DNA of 64,000 bases from Fallopia convolvulus (taxonomy: Eukaryota; Streptophyta; Magnoliopsida; Caryophyllales; Polygonaceae): assembly GCA_964016875.1 (NCBI GenBank), contig OZ024728.1, positions 26,149,328 to 26,213,327 of the forward strand, in the 5' to 3' direction. Shown piece after piece: positions 23,976 through 35,817 of the stretch; the stretch's first letter is position 1; every line of letters starts with the position of its first letter. The notes below the pieces were generated by a model, which ran no database searches, had not been told where the DNA came from, and was given only the letters and a program-made list of their open reading frames with translations. The translations under genes were made by a program, and so were the position numbers.

Positions 23976-24375
23976 TTCTCACTGATAGCCAAGTGGTATA
24001 TGTAAGCTCCAATACAAGGTAAACAATAAAAGTTGTGGGCGACTTCGAGCTGGGACAAACTGGGTCATTTAGAAACCGGGTAATAAAACAGTGTTAAATA
24101 AATTAAGCCATAATATGGAGAAATGGAAAGACAAAGATGCGAAATTCTGCAACACATTACGATATTTGATCAATGGGCTTGGGCTTTCAATATGTCCACC
24201 TCTTTGTTGTCATTCTAGCAAGGGCCCAACAATATTAACACTAATAATGTCACTGATTTTTAGAGATGCATGGGTAAGGATCTTAAAAACTATTCTTCCA
24301 ATAAATCTTATTTCTAAGTTTTTATTTAATTTTTTGTTTTATTTTTCAAATTAGATCTAAAATTTAATAAATAAA
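23976..24375. other. intergenic, no gene seen
   Basis: A short open frame at 24091-24354 has no recognisable motif and AT-rich codon use, so I do not call it a gene. Confidence 0.4.
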
Positions 24376-24852
24376 TCTGTATACTAAATAAGTCACTTTT
24401 TTGATACATGTCGGTCTTACATTCATTTCGCCTATGTGTCGCCTTCATATTCAATTGGCCTATATGGCGCCACATCATCAACACTCTAAAAAACATTTCA
24501 ATACTAATTTAAAAAAAATATATTTTATAATTTTTTTATTTTTATTTAGGTTTGTTAAAAACTAATAACTAAATCTTAGATTCATTCTTATCTCATTCTA
24601 CTTTGATTAGTTATATATTTTATTGATTAATTATATATTAAAATCTCATATTATAATGAAAAAATGATATAAGTTAGAATTAAAATTTTGTTTGATATTA
24701 TTATTTTATATAGGTTTGCTAAACTAATTCATTTTCTTTTAGTAAAGGAAAAAATAAAATATTGGGTCTTACATTAAAATCATCAAATATTTATTTTAAA
24801 ATAAATGATTTACATTTTACTAACCCCGTACAAGGTAGGGTACTTATGCTAG
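24376..24852 (+). mobile_element. second Helitron-like element
   Basis: It ends CTTATGCTAG followed by T, with the hairpin-like words 'ccccgtac' and 'gtaggg' just upstream. The proposed start TCTGTATACTAAATAAG follows an A. It is AT-rich and noncoding. The 3' end is better supported than the 5' end. Confidence 0.5.
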
Positions 24853-25940
24853 TATTTTTCTGAAGCAAGTGTAATCTTGAGTGGTATCCTTTTGATTTAT
24901 TGTTGATTTTGTTTTTTGGTGTCATATGTTATGCTATATATGTGATAGAATTAAGAGACTATTTGGTTTTTATATACAAAAATGGAAATGAAAAGGCAAC
25001 AAATCTAACCCACTTACATGCCACAATATATTGACAAAAACATTTATCTTACCTTGGGGTTTTAATATTGGGGTTTTAATATTTGTATGCGTAAAGAAGG
25101 GGGGACAAAATATTTTCATGTTCATCTTGGGTATCTAAGCCAAGATGAATTTATTTTGTTAATGTGTCATTACACCAATGTCGACTATATTCATTTTCAT
25201 TTCGTTTATATTTTTGTAGTTAGAAATCAAACGGGGCCCAATTGTGGATCAATTAATTCGACAAACTAACCTGATTAAACAAATAAATAGTGGATTATCA
25301 AGTTATTGGAGAGGGCAAATCCAATTCCCACACATGACCAAACACCTTACAAAATCAAATATATTACAACTCTATGAGTAAGTTTCGTTGTTGATTTTAG
25401 TGTCATCGACACTTGAAAAGTCGACAAAACATTGTGGTGTGATCGGGGTTCACACCGACATAATCGGAACAGATTTTAATATAACATGGGATAGGGTGTG
25501 TAGAGTGCACATTCTTATAAGTGAAGTAGGTTCCAAAGGATATTGTTGGATAAAGTTTTTTACATGTTAGACAAGTTGGTTCTTTGAGAGTTTATGAACT
25601 TGACTAAGTTTAAGAACTTTGAGAAGCTGTTGACTTGACAAAATCTACGACTTTTGTGAGGTCTAGGACATTTTTGAAGTCTATGACCTGAGTGATGTCT
25701 CTGGGGTAACCACTTGGCAATCGAAATTGAATCAGCCAAAAACGATTTTATGCAAATAAAAAGGAGAAATGTCGGAATTGCTTGGATCTTATATAATTTG
25801 ATTGGAGAATTCCATAGATGTGGGGACCCAATGGACAACTAGTGGTAACCGCTTGGTAACTATCACAAGGTTTGTTACCTTAGAAAACTGCTTGCAGTCA
25901 TTTTGGATGTCCCAAAGCCTATTTAAGGCGTATAGGTTCA
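24853..25940. other. intergenic, no gene seen
   Basis: About 1.1 kb without a supported gene. Short frames at 25087-25269 and 25388-25570 show no family motif. Confidence 0.45.
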
Positions 25941-26170
25941 GTCGCCCCATATGAAGTTTTGTATAAAAAAATTCAAATCTGAATCATATCGAGCACTTCC
26001 TCAACCTAAGGAAAATAGGTTGGGTAAGAGAGGTTTTGAATCCATTTTTCTTGGATAAGTCGAGCACTCTAAGGGATATAGGTTCTATGTTATTTAACCT
26101 AACCTTCTTACTATCTGAAAGTCGTCGTGCCAAATCAAAATATAAATCCATAATTACTCAACTAGTATAG
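25941..26170 (+). pseudogene. Ty1/copia integrase-region fragment
   Basis: Reading across frames gives PYEVLY near 25955, then RLGKRGFESIFLG*VEHSKG and YRFYVI. The motif corresponds to the copia region after the integrase core (KL..K...C.FLGY....KGYR.Y). It contains in-frame stops and has no flanking LTR, so it is an isolated relic. Confidence 0.7.
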
Positions 26171-27160
26171 CTGGTAAGTCGGGGTCGTACACAAAAGACA
26201 CTTGTAACTCTAAGTAATATTATTATCAACTCAAATAGTAACAAGAGGGGGGATTTGTGTTTTGTAAGCTAAAACTAGGAATTTCAAAGCAAGCAAAGCA
26301 ATTAAACAAAGCAAAGGTTTGGTTTTTTATCAGTTTAGGATAAGAAATCATATTCAAGCACCCACTTTCATCATCAAGTTATTGATCATTGATTCAAACA
26401 AGTTATTTCTTTTGGTTATTCCTATCCTGATCAGATATATAACATGGCAACGAGATATGCAAACTTAATATCCAAATAACACATGAAACGATCATGAATC
26501 ACAAGGATATTAGCAATACGAACAAGGATAAGCAGGATACATGCAATTGAATTTCAACGAGTCAAACAATCAACATGCACTCAAATCTCTTTCTCAATTG
26601 TTTTAGTCCAACGAGTCCAAAACCAATTGAGTTGCTACAAAGATTAGGTTTTGCTAAGAGAAAACCTAGATCTAACAATAGATGGTATTAATTCCAACAA
26701 GGTGATCAATCAAGTATGAAATCAACACAATCAATATAAATTAAGCGCAAGAGAATTGAAATAACCTGTAGAAATAAACCTGAATAGAAGAATCTCACAA
26801 TAAACTTGAGTATGAAAGCTTCAACTTGAATAGAATCAAAGGGTTTAGTTCTCCATAGAGAGAATACAAACCAAAGTAAAAAAATGGAAAATTAGGTCTC
26901 AAGATTATGTCCTAACAAAGGCTGAAAACTAGGTTTAAGTAGCCAACTCAAAACGCGAAATAATAAATAAAAGGAAACTAAGATAATAAGATAGATAGAT
27001 AGATCAATCGCCGCCTCGGATTTTTGATGATGTGGAAAACCGCGATCGCGGTATGTAAAATCCGCGATCGCGGAGCTGTAAAATCCGCGATCGCGGAGCT
27101 GTAAAATCCGCGATCGCGGAGCTGTAAAATCCGCGATCGCGGAGCTGTAAAATCATGAAT
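26171..27160 (-). mobile_element. LTR fragment of an Athila-like element
   Basis: The minus strand has the layout of the other large LTRs in this window. A palindrome array (27142-27040) is followed by a TATA-like region ('ggctacttaaacc', about 26945-26930), then an AT-rich transcribed part, then a phrase close to 'tgtgtacgaccccgac' (about 26195), typical of the U5 end. No coding region is attached on either side, so this is a solo or truncated LTR. Boundaries are approximate. Confidence 0.55.
27040..27142. repeat. five copies of palindrome CCGCGATCGCGG
   Basis: The 12-bp perfect palindrome starts at 27040, 27062, 27085, 27108 and 27131. The last four are spaced by exactly 23 bases with the spacer 'agctgtaaaat'. 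It lies just upstream, on the minus strand, of the TATA-like sequence of the LTR fragment. It is strongly GC-rich in an AT-rich setting and contains several CpG steps per copy. Confidence 0.95.
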
Positions 27161-27186
27161 CCGAGTCAACGACGACCGCAGCCTTG

Positions 27187-28060
27187 TACCACCGCGGTCG
27201 ATGGCATTCCATCGATGGCATTCCATCTTATGGACCAATCACTAGAGACCGAGCCAAAAAGTTGAAGAAAGCTACAATGGTTCTTCAAGCTCGTATTCCA
27301 GCCATGGTGGATGAGCCTAAGGAGCCAAGATGGGTCACTTCTATTCACCATGTTCATTGGACACACTCACATGCAAGAGTTGTTTGCATGCTTATCCTAG
27401 ACTTACTATTTATAGTGCTTTCTATATATGCTTTTATATTTAATTGGATTTTCTACATATATGGACCATGTGTTATGGGCCATAATATGTGGGTTTATGG
27501 TTTTTCAAGTTAGGAAACATATTATGTTATCAATTTGGACCATGCAAGATTGGTGGGACAATTTGGAAAGTAATATGGATCTTACTTGGAGCCTAAGTTA
27601 TTAGTTGTCTTGCAATAATATCTTTAAAAAGGTAGAATTTATACTACGAAACAATATCTCTTAAGAATGGCATAGGATAGTTGACCATCTATATCTATTT
27701 AAACCCTTGTAATCTTTACTTTCAAAGACATGTTGAATTAAATCTTTGGAATAGAAACCTTGTTTCTTATTCCAAGGACCTTCAACCCAAAACCCTTATC
27801 TTTCTCTTTTGATTGTCGTCCAACACACACGCCAAATCAAATATTCCCTTCCATTAAAATCGTCCAAACAACCTCCAACAATAATCACCCTTCAATTGAT
27901 TTGTTACTTGTTCTTTAAGCAATCAATTTACAAACCTAGTTGCTTTGCAATCCAAAGAAATGATTGAGAACCTTAAAGTTTGAGTCTTCTCATACAAAGT
28001 TCAAGACTTGCAAGTAAAAGAAGAGAAGAATTAAAGCTGACAAGATCGGGACCTGGAAAA
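27187..28060 (+). pseudogene. gypsy polyprotein tail and probable 3' LTR fragment
   Basis: The frame YGPITRDRAKKLKKATMVLQ (about 27230-27290) is the characteristic C-terminal end of many plant Ty3/gypsy polyproteins (GPITRxRAK). The downstream sequence has an LTR-like order: a TATA-like 'ctatttaaaccc' near 27697, an AATAAA-poor AT-rich stretch and 'aacacacacgcc'. No paired LTR or target duplication was found. Confidence 0.6.
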
Positions 28061-28076
28061 CAAATGAAAACGAAGT

Positions 28077-28560
28077 GTGCGAGCTCATCAATTCTGTATC
28101 ATGGGGGATCCAATTACGCATAACTTCATGTTGGTTCTCACGAGAGATTTAAATGGATGCAAGGTAAAGCGAGCGTTGGTTGAATTTAGGAGTTTCGTCG
28201 AGATAATGTACTTTGAGTTGTTCAAGGTACGTACGTTGAGCTTGAAGGAGAGCAATCTGGAAGAGGTCTAAATGCAGCTCATTGGATTAGGCCCATACTC
28301 GGTGTTCTCGCTAGGGCTGCTACGGACTCAAGTAAGGCTGGCCAAGAAAAATCTGGAAGTGGAGTTCTTGGTGGTGGATGTATTCTCGACCTATAACTTG
28401 ATATTGGGAAGTTCATAGGTTCATTCGATGCAAGCGATGCATTCCACATTACATTAAATGATTTAGTTCTCACTTGAAGGGTGCATTACGCTAGTATGGG
28501 CAAGCCAGGTTGCCGCATGACACCGTCTAGGAGCAAAGGACTTGAAAATATTCGGACTCC
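28077..28560 (+). pseudogene. gypsy retropepsin fragment
   Basis: Combining frames gives RALVEFRSFVEIMYFELFKV and VEFLVVDVFSTYNLILG. These match the two ends of a plant gypsy protease (VDxGSSxDIMYFE... and VDxxSxYNxILGRP). The catalytic Asp-Ser/Thr-Gly has decayed to EFRS. Several stops follow. Confidence 0.65.
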
Positions 28561-28847
28561 ATGAGAAAAAGAATCTAATCTAGGCCTGAGTCTTTGTTTC
28601 TATCTTCCATTAGTGAGTACTTGGTACTTAGTAGCTTCTTAACTCGTTACAAGTCATAAGACGAGTGTTACTTGGTTGTGTTTCTGTACTCTTACCTTTC
28701 CGAGCCATACACATTTTACCGAGCAAAGACCTAGTACTTGCAACTTGATTAAAAACTTCCTAGGTCAAGTTTTGGTGTTGCGTGTGGTTTGAAGTATCAC
28801 TTTCTTGCTTTTGTGGATTTCTTGTTGTTTGGTTGTCTTTTGTTGCA

Positions 28848-30735
28848 ATGAGTGACTCAGGTGACAAGGACAAGAATAAGGGTATTGATGACCCTTCCAA
28901 GTTTGTGGAGGTGATGTTTCGCTCTCTTCAACAATCCATTCAATCCATGGGTTCTCGTTTAAATGCCTTGGAAAACTGAGTAGAAGGCTTGGAGGAGAGG
29001 ACTCAACAAAATGAGAATGCACTTCAAAGTGTGAACCGAGTGGAGCCTCAGGCTCAAGTGGAGGCGTCCAACTTTGTCTCCCAAGGAATGGAAAATTACT
29101 CACCATACGAGGAGGGTGCTACCTTTAATGTGCAAAATCACAAGGCCATGATCTCTAATGGCCTAAGCTCAGGGCATGGAGGCAATCCTCCATATGTGTC
29201 TACTACGGGTTTCCATGGCATTCCATCTTATGTGCCAACTTTCAGGGTGAGGTATAATTATGCAACATTTACTAATAATATTCCTATTAATGCCACTAAC
29301 CCCGATGGTTTTGGAGCTCACACCCCTGAAGTTATGTCTAGGCCTACGACTTCGACTTTGCCCGTCGCCTGTTACTTAATTCCATGGCGCATGACCAACC
29401 AACTTTAATATTCGAGGTTGCATATGCTTGGCACTCCGCTATAACCTTGGCAACCCCCATAATATCAAGAACAGCGACCACAAGGGAGGGAGCAATTTCA
29501 TGGCATTAAGCTTTAAGTGCCATCCTTTGTCGGCACATCCGATGTCGATGCTTGCCTTGATTGGATAGCCAATGTCAAATCTATATTCCGTTATCAAACG
29601 GATATTTGACTTCTACAACTATGATGAAGTGCGTTGTGTTTCCATTGCCACAATCCATTTCACTGATTTTACTTACCATTGGTGGATAGAGGACAAGACG
29701 ATGAGGAGAGATCGGCATATCAGCATAAAGAGGCTCTCAAGGAGAGGTTTGTGCATGCTAGGCTTGAGCAAGTGTGCCAAGGTAACCGAACTCCCGATGA
29801 GTATTATAAGGAGTTGCGCACACTCATATTCAGATTTGGTCTACATTTTCCCGATGGGTATGTGTTTTCTAAATTTATTAATGGGTTAAGTGTAGATCTA
29901 AATAATGTCGTGGGTATGCAGCACTTTGCTAGGGATACCGAGGTCGAGAAGGTGTTGCACAACACCAACCATGTTTACAAGTATCTTCCTCAACGACGCC
30001 AAACTAGTTCCAATGTGAAGCTGTAGAAATCTAGTACACCTTCGGTTCAATCCACGCAGCCTACTACACCTTCGGTTCAACCCAGGAAGCCGGAGTTTAG
30101 GCAGGATTCTAGCTCACAACCAAACAGGGACTTCACCCCACGCCCACGACAAGAAGGAGAGAGAAGTGTGAATGGTGTCAAATGCTTCAAATGCGAAGGA
30201 CATGGACACTACACAAGGGATTGTCCAAACCAGCGGAAGGTCATCCTTATGGCCTGAGGGGACTACGTGTGTGAGTAGGAAGAGGATGTCTTGCAAGAAG
30301 AAGTGGATCCCGAAGAGCAAGTTGAAGATGAGCTTCATGTTACGGCTGAGGAAGGTGAGTGTTTCGTTGTGCAACGAACTCCTTTTATGAGGGAGCATAC
30401 CACTACTCCTAATCAAAGAGAGACCATCTTTCACACATGCACGGTGCAAAATTCAAGACAATGTATGTAGTGTAAATAGCGATAGTGGGTCATGTTGTAA
30501 TATTGTGAGCCAAGAAGTGGCTGATCGATTTTCTTTGCCTACTACTTTGCATCGTATACCTTATTATCTTTGTTGGTTGAACTCTAACTCCCAATCCAAG
30601 TGAAGGAAAAGGCTATGGTTTCTTTTGCTATAGAAACATACAAGGACGAAGTGGAGTGTGATGTGGTTTCGATGACCGTATATCATCTACTCCTAGGACG
30701 TCCATGGCATTTTGATAGGGGAGCAATTCATATAT
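28848..30735 (+). pseudogene. Ty3/gypsy gag and protease, broken
   Basis: The gag starts MSDSGDKDKNKG at 28848 and continues across frames with a coiled N-terminal part, then VRCVSIATIHFTDFTYHWW and EALKERFVHARLEQVCQGNR and DEYYKELRTLIFRF. A zinc knuckle CFKCEGHGHYTRDC (about 30180-30225) follows, then protease with DSGSCCNIVSQEVADRF (near 30481) and HLLLGRPWHFDRGAIH (about 30690). Stops and shifts occur at 28977, near 29406 and 29560, at 30024 and beyond. Reverse transcriptase is absent; similarity ends near 30735. Confidence 0.85.
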
Positions 30736-31235
30736 GGAGCCTTGGAATTCTGAGCCGTTAAGTCTTCACACATGTGTAACGGTTAAAAAAAATTATTAAG
30801 GCAATAATGAGCTTAATTAGCCTTGATTAATTACTCCAGAAAGAAACGTCTCTAGGATCATCCTTGTTCTCAACGTTTAATGATCTCCATATAAGGAGGT
30901 GGAGGTATTTATTGGAATATACTCATCCCATATCGGAATCTCACAACAGTCTTGTTGTGGGGAACGGTTGATCAGTTGAGAAGGGCAAAAATCCAGTCTA
31001 AAAAAATCATTAACAAACAAGGAAAAGTTACCCATGTTCTCAATATTCCAAGGCAGTCCAAGTACGAGTCAACAACAATCGTAAGTATTCTTACCTTGTT
31101 AAAAGTCTTTTTACACGTTAGCTAACTATTTCTTTTTGTTTGGATCGTCTTTTTCTTTCAAGCTGTGTAAAGAGGTGATTCAAGTTATAGTTTTATAGCA
31201 TGCATTTTATTCTAGGTTAAATCATGTTTATTTCC
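30736..31235. other. intergenic, no gene seen
   Basis: About 500 bases between the truncated gypsy protease and the TR-GAG element, without recognisable coding or repeat structure. Confidence 0.45.
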
Positions 31236-31240
31236 TTTAG

Positions 31241-31848
31241 TGATATCGATCAAAGGACCATGAAGAATACGCTTGCAAAGAAAGTGTGTAAGAGGCCAAG
31301 ACCAAGACCTTTTCCAAGGTCTCGGGCATTCAAGTTCAAGAAAGCGTTCATGGATCTGATATTATCTCTTCAAAATATCCATCCATGGCGTTCAAGGCTC
31401 TCCAAGGAGACTCTTTTACTCTTTAAATACTTTGCAGTTATCATTCAATAAAAAAAAGCCTGAATTAGATAAACACCTATTGGTTTATCTACTATTGTTC
31501 ATGCATTGAATCTATACGATCATCATCACCAATTCGTTTTCTTTCAATCCAGATTTGATTTGTTAATTTGATTAATTAAGTTAGTTCTAGTTTGATTGTT
31601 AAAGATCAAACCTAGTTCATCAATTGAATTTAGCGTTAGAGCCAATTCAATTGAACTATCTTTTTAATTATCTTAACCCTTCAAATCAGATTCGTTCTTC
31701 ACCATTCATTGATATTTCGAGTTACTTATTCATCAAGTTATTAACTTTGAAGGCAATTCAGGTTGGAAATCAAACTACTAGCAAGATAGGGATCCTGTGT
31801 GGTTAAATACTTGATCAACGAGGAGTAATTCGAGGCGATCACGTATCA
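31241..31848 (+). repeat. 5' LTR of the TR-GAG element
   Basis: 608 bases. A 'ctttaaatac' TATA-like box lies near 31421 and 'attcaataaa' near 31442. The LTR is nearly the same as 34080-34708. Confidence 0.9.
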
Positions 31849-33076
31849 AGTGGTACTCAGAGCCAGCGATAGCACGAGATATCAAGTGGTATCATTCATC
31901 CAACATCTCGACAAGTAATATTTTCTTACCTTAATTTGCTTTCTAATTGATTAGTTCAGTTTTTGATCCCAAAAAAATCTTACCTTTACCCAAAGTTACA
32001 ATTTTTGAGACCAAATCTGAATTTTCCCTCACAAAAGCCACCAAATTCCGCCACCACCACCATTAATACCGCTGGCAACCACCACTACAAACCACCACCG
32101 TACCACCCTGTCACCACCAGCCTCAGTCCGCCACCACCCCTATGTTGTTTGGACCACCACACACCTTAAATCGCCAACCTCCACCCTGAAACCCTAACCC
32201 CAGCCGCGGCACACCAAATCCTAATTCCCCTTGTTTGTTGCTTGCACCCTAAGTAACTAACAACCTAGGAGATATTTAAGGGATTTGATGCATGTTTATG
32301 GTTAATTAGTTGAGTTTGATTGCAATTTAATATTAGCATATTGTTTTCCTACAATTTTATGAGTTTTCAATTAACATTGCATGATTGATTGAGATTCATA
32401 TTGCTTGAATTTAATTGCTGACTTTTGTGTTGCATCCCCTCATAAATTTGACTATCCTTGTTATTTTTATTAATTTGGCTTCTAGTTGGTTTCATTGGTA
32501 GAAAAAGTCACTTAAAAAAACCAGTTCGTTATTTCCCTTTGTTTTCATTCATTGCTTGTTGTTTAAATTCGGCACAAGAGTAGTTTGTGCATAAATAAAA
32601 AAAAATCAGATCCACTTGATCTAAAAAGAAGTGATCTACCCCAGCTAGTTTCAAGCCACTTTCACCCCTAGTGATTGCTTGCTAGAAAAGTAGTTGGTAA
32701 TCACTTTGTATGAGAATTGTGACAACACTACAAAAGTCACAAAGCCTACCCTTTTTCTGTCCTTGCTTACATTGATTGGCATTACTTTCTTGTTGATAGG
32801 GTCAATTGAGAGATTTCATGTTCTTGAAGCTCATAAAGGGATATTTTCTATTGCTTTTCTGATTGCATTTCTTTCTAATTACTTGAGTTGCATTAATCTC
32901 TTTTGTTTATCATTAGAACACCATATCCACACCAATACTACCTCTTTTCAACCCAAAAACTGAATTGGTTGATTGGATTGCTTTGAAGCAAGTGTTGGCT
33001 TGATAACGGTGTGATATTGCTTATCATATTGCTTTTGGAAGAATAGACTACTCTCGAGTTCTTGTTCAATTTCAAG

Positions 33077-34079
33077 ATGTCCCGACGATATATCCCAAAC
33101 CGACTAGAGACTTTTGATGGGATTACTGAACCTAAATGGTATTTTGAATGTGAAGAAGACACCAACTCTTTCCTTGAGTACCATAATTACACCGAACAAG
33201 AGAAGTTGTATGCAGTAAGATGTTGTCTTGTGGGAGCTGCCCGCTTTTGGTGGGATAATGTAAAGAGAGATCGATGGCATCGAGGACTTAAGCCCATTAC
33301 GACATGGCATCAGCTGAAATTCTACATGCGCCAAAATTTTGTTCCATATGAGCATTTTGAGCGTTTGAATAAAGTGGCTAGTTGTAAGCAGGGTTCTCGA
33401 TCTCCACTTGACTTCTTCATGGAGCTTGAAGAATTGATGTGTTTTGCTGGAGTTGATGTGTCACCAAGGTATATGTGCATAAAATTCATAGAGGTACTGA
33501 ATTCTCAATTCCAAGAACATCTTGAAAGCTATACAAACTACAATGATGTTGATGCCGTGGTTCGAGCTGCTCAAAAGTATTTTTATCAACTCCAATGAAA
33601 GAAGGAGGCTTTGGCTAATTCTAGTCAAATGAGGTACAATTCTAACTCTCCTTCCATTATTTTAGAGACTAACTCCTTTTTGCAGGAAATGGGAGTTTCT
33701 AACTCACCAAAACCAGGAATTTCCATTCAAGAAGAGAGAGTTACAACCCCATATAGCCAAGAGACCTCTAAAGAATCAAGTGACCTCCCATGTGTTCCTC
33801 AATGCCATATTGTGGATAAAGTTTAAAGGAGGTTCCAGTTGAGAAAAACAAGCAAGATGAGAGCATGGAGGAAGAAGTTGATGTCTCAAATGGAGTTGCA
33901 ATCAAAGAGATCCATAATGTCCAAAAGATGATTCCATGTCTTCCACCAACTATGTTTGCTCCAAAACCTTCTTTACTAACCATGGTGCCTTTAGTATCTC
34001 CAGCATTTCAGAATATTTCTCCTCTTAATCTTACATGCAACATCGAATCGAGGACAATTCGAGGTCAAGTGGGGGAGAA
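33077..34079 (+). pseudogene. gypsy-type Gag fused to a pol C-terminal tail
   Basis: From MSRRYIPNRLETFDG the frame shows a retrotransposon Gag domain (YAVRCCLVGAARFWWDNVKR, TWHQLKFYMRQNFVPYE, SRSPLDFFMELEELMCFAGV). An in-frame TGA at 33596-33598 interrupts it, most simply a former CGA, and the frame then continues. A frameshift near 33826 leads to KNKQDESMEEEVDV and SPLNLTCNIESRTIRGQVGE. That last part resembles the end of gypsy integrase polyproteins (S-P-L/F...SRT..Q.G..D) and runs into the LTR, so the whole enzyme region between Gag and the pol tail has been deleted. No zinc knuckle is seen. Confidence 0.75.
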
Positions 34080-34708
34080 TGATAGCGATCAAAGGACCAT
34101 GAAGAATACGCTTGCAAAGAAAGTGTCTAAGAGGCCAAGACCAAGACCTTTTCCAAGGTCTCGGGCGTTCAAGTTCAAGAAAGTGTTCATGGATCTGATA
34201 TTATCTCTTCAAAATATCCATCCATGGCCTTCAAAGCTCTCCAAGGAGACTCTTTTACCCTTTAAATACCTTGCAATTATCATTCAATAAAAATCAGCAT
34301 GAATTAGATAAACCCCTATTGGTTTATCTAGTTTATGGGCCATTAAAGCAACTATTGTTCATGCATTCAATCTCTACGATCATCATCACCAATTCGTTTT
34401 CTTTCAATCCAGATTTGATTTGTTAATTTGATTAATTAAGTTAGTTCTAGTTTGATTGTTAAATATCAAACCTAGTTCATCAATTGAATTTAGCGTTAGA
34501 GCCAATTCAATTGAACTATCTCTTTAATTATCTTAACCCTTCAAATCAGATTCGTTCTTCACCATTCATTGATATTTCGAGTTACTTGTTCATCAAGTTA
34601 TTAACTTTGAAAGCAATTCAGGTTGGAAATCAAACTACTGGCAAGATCGGGATCTTGTGTGGTTAAATACTTGATCAACGAGGAGTAATCCGAGGCCATC
34701 ATGTATCA
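34080..34708 (+). repeat. 3' LTR of the TR-GAG element
   Basis: 629 bases, preceded by a polypurine tract and followed by the TTTAG target duplication. It includes the insertion 'tttatgggccattaaagcaa' that the 5' LTR lacks. Confidence 0.9.
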
Positions 34709-35625
34709 TTTAGTTTAGTTGTTTTTATTTTCTTTTCCTTTGGTTTTGTTCTATTTTTTGTAGAGTTTGTAGTTTCGGTTTCTTATCTTAAATTGTTCGG
34801 TTTCCGGATCATTTGGAGGTGGATTCAAGGAGTTTAAGGCCCCGTTCGGATGGCAGCTTCTTCGAGCGGGAGTGGGAGCGGGACGCAGCGTCCCAGAGAG
34901 GCCGCAGTGTTCGGTAGTAGCGGGCGCAAGTAGCCGAAGCGGAGGAAGCTAGCGAGAGGACGCTAGTTTTCGCCCCCTCCTCCCCCCATCTTCTTGCCAA
35001 CACGCTACCGAGCCCCATAAAAAAACCCCGCTTCTACCCCTCGATACCACTTTATTTTTTATCCCCAAAAAATCGATTCTCCAAAATCTAGCAACAAGGC
35101 GATTTCTACCCCTCGAAGCCATTTCGGCGACAGATCGGCGACGTCTTCTTGAGTGGCGATTCCCGGTGAAGGTAAGTGCTCAATTCACTCGCTAGATCTA
35201 TGTGGCCTCTGTATGTCCTTAGGGAGCTGGATCTAGTTAGTTCCTTTCGAATTTATTGTGTGTAATCGATTTTATTGGCCTCCTTGTCCCGGAAATTGAT
35301 GTGCATCTAAGTATTACTAGTTACTGTCGAGCATTCATAGATATGAACTAGCTTTTCCTGAATTGGTTGTGCATCTGATGATTGCAAATGTTTTGGTTGT
35401 GCATCTGAGCATGAATTAGGTCCTTTTCCTGGATTGCAAATGTCGATTGCAAATGAGCTCCTTTTTGCTGTTGATTAAAAATCTGGATTGCAAGTGTTTT
35501 GGTAAACAACTGGCATCCTTTTCCTGAATGAGTATGGCTTTCAGAATAACATGTGCTTACAGGAATAAACTCAGTTCAGTTGAATAAAAAAGCTATAGAG
35601 TTCATTTCAAGGAAGCACACTTACC

Positions 35626-35817
35626 AACTCTCCTTATATTTTCAGCTCGTTCTTTTGCTTTGAATCCTAGATCCTTATTTAAACCATGCCTTAGATTGTC
35701 ACCATCAAGAATGTAGGATAGCTTCCTCCTGGTATGCAATTCCCTCCCTAGTGAACCTATTAGAGTGCTTTTTCCTACATGACCAGGAATACTAGTTAAA
35801 CCATCACAAACGATCAT
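35626..35817 (-). pseudogene. captured exon of an APS kinase gene
   Basis: The minus strand encodes VGKSTLIGSLGRELHTRRKL and SYILDGDNLRHGLNKDLGFK then AKERAENIRRVG. These are the P-loop end and the DGDN...R.GLN.DLGF..E.R.ENIRR signature of adenylyl-sulfate (APS) kinase, the chloroplast or cytosolic enzyme that makes PAPS. A perfect splice donor gtaagt follows directly after IRRVG at 35625, where the family sequence would continue in the next exon; the frame then runs into intron. The Walker A motif is altered (GHVGKS in place of GSGKS), and no other exon is visible nearby. It is therefore a genomic fragment carried by the transposon, with no kinase activity expected. Confidence 0.8.

Larger units (their letters stand above)
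31241..34708 (+). mobile_element. complete non-autonomous LTR element with gag (TR-GAG type)
   Basis: The 5' LTR (31241-31848) and 3' LTR (34080-34708) both start TGATA and end GTATCA. Perfect TTTAG duplications flank the element at 31236-31240 and 34709-34713. A primer-binding site 'tggtactcagagcca' follows the 5' LTR, and the polypurine tract 'agtgggggagaa' precedes the 3' LTR. The LTRs differ by scattered substitutions and a ~21-base insertion in the 3' LTR. The 2.2-kb interior holds a long leader and gag only. Such elements depend on enzymes from autonomous gypsy relatives. Confidence 0.92.

Noticed and set aside
27040..27142. CRISPR-like array of regularly spaced repeats
   Set aside because: The units are 12-bp palindromes with an identical 11-bp spacer, so there are no unique spacers, and the setting is a plant LTR.
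31963..32169. Pro/His-rich 68-aa frame in the TR-GAG leader
   Set aside because: Composition reflects 'caccac' repeats; no homology and no conserved start; it is treated as untranslated leader.
35626..35817. Functional APS kinase gene
   Set aside because: Only one exon is present, the Walker A motif is altered, and the frame runs into intron at the splice donor.
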